From Echinococcus granulosus (Eukaryota > Platyhelminthes > Cestoda > Cyclophyllidea > Taeniidae), in contig NW_020170407.1 in NCBI RefSeq assembly GCF_000524195.1, positions 600,883-664,882 of the forward strand: 64,000 nt of DNA, given 5' to 3'. The first letter of the stretch is position 1. The number at the start of each line of letters is the position of its first letter. Both the position numbers and the translations under genes were made by a program. Positions 63,868 through 64,000 of the stretch are shown in pieces. The notes beneath the pieces were generated by a model. The model was not told where the DNA came from. It searched no databases and saw only the letters and a program-made list of their open reading frames with translations.

Positions 63868-64000
63868 CTGCAGAAGAATATAAGGTTTGTTGATATTTAT
63901 TTCGTACCAAAATTTTGCGCTATTCTTGTTTTTTGTAATTTTTTTTGTACAAGAAAACAACAGTAGGTAATTTGCTTAGTCAGTTTGAAGATTCTGCTAA

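Overview
The window is eukaryotic and comes from an animal, most likely a flatworm (Platyhelminthes) and plausibly a tapeworm. The case for this is AT-rich non-coding DNA, genes split into many exons with GT..AG introns, several introns of only 32-37 nt, and metazoan-only proteins (a nuclear receptor and an NMDA-type glutamate receptor). The species is not identifiable by eye. There are three 100-base N runs (15816-15915, 31979-32078, 44147-44246), so this is a gapped scaffold. No bacterial-style genes, CRISPR arrays, tRNAs or rRNAs were seen.

Layout. (1) 1-2082: mostly silent DNA with a decayed Gypsy-type integrase remnant at about 163-580 (+). (2) 2083-6827 (-): a complete 16-exon NCBP1/CBP80 gene (nuclear cap-binding complex large subunit, 1068 codons), with tiny introns and an Arg/Ser-rich insertion. 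(3) 7649-11073 (-): a complete 5-exon EIF2B3 gene (eIF2B gamma, 425 residues). (4) 11083-21549: about 10.5 kb without a recognisable coding exon, holding a GC-richer island with a candidate core promoter near 16.24-16.28 kb. (5) 21550-35797 (+): a subfamily 1-like nuclear receptor with DNA-binding domain, long hinge, ligand-binding domain and an intact helix 12, in 8 exons. (6) 37205-63867 (-): the 3' part of a GluN2-like NMDA receptor gene, 15 exons. It covers part of the amino-terminal domain, the whole ligand-binding domain, M1-M4 and the cytoplasmic tail, and the 5' end lies beyond the right edge.

Every exon chain was built by hand from homology plus splice sites, and reading phase closes across each junction. 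NCBP1 is 3207 nt, EIF2B3 1278 nt, the receptor 1890 nt from its first visible Met, and the visible GluN2 part 3138 nt, all divisible by three. The two mRNA/translation genes are compact and lie head to tail. The receptor and the glutamate-receptor gene have multi-kilobase introns and converge tail to tail, with 1.4 kb between their stop codons.

Most notable: a GluN2-like channel whose pore lacks the asparagines of the vertebrate N site but whose C-terminus keeps a class I PDZ ligand; a cap-binding protein with a roughly 100-residue RS-rich insertion; introns down to 32 nt; and a nuclear receptor whose first visible Met lies two residues before the first zinc-binding cysteine.
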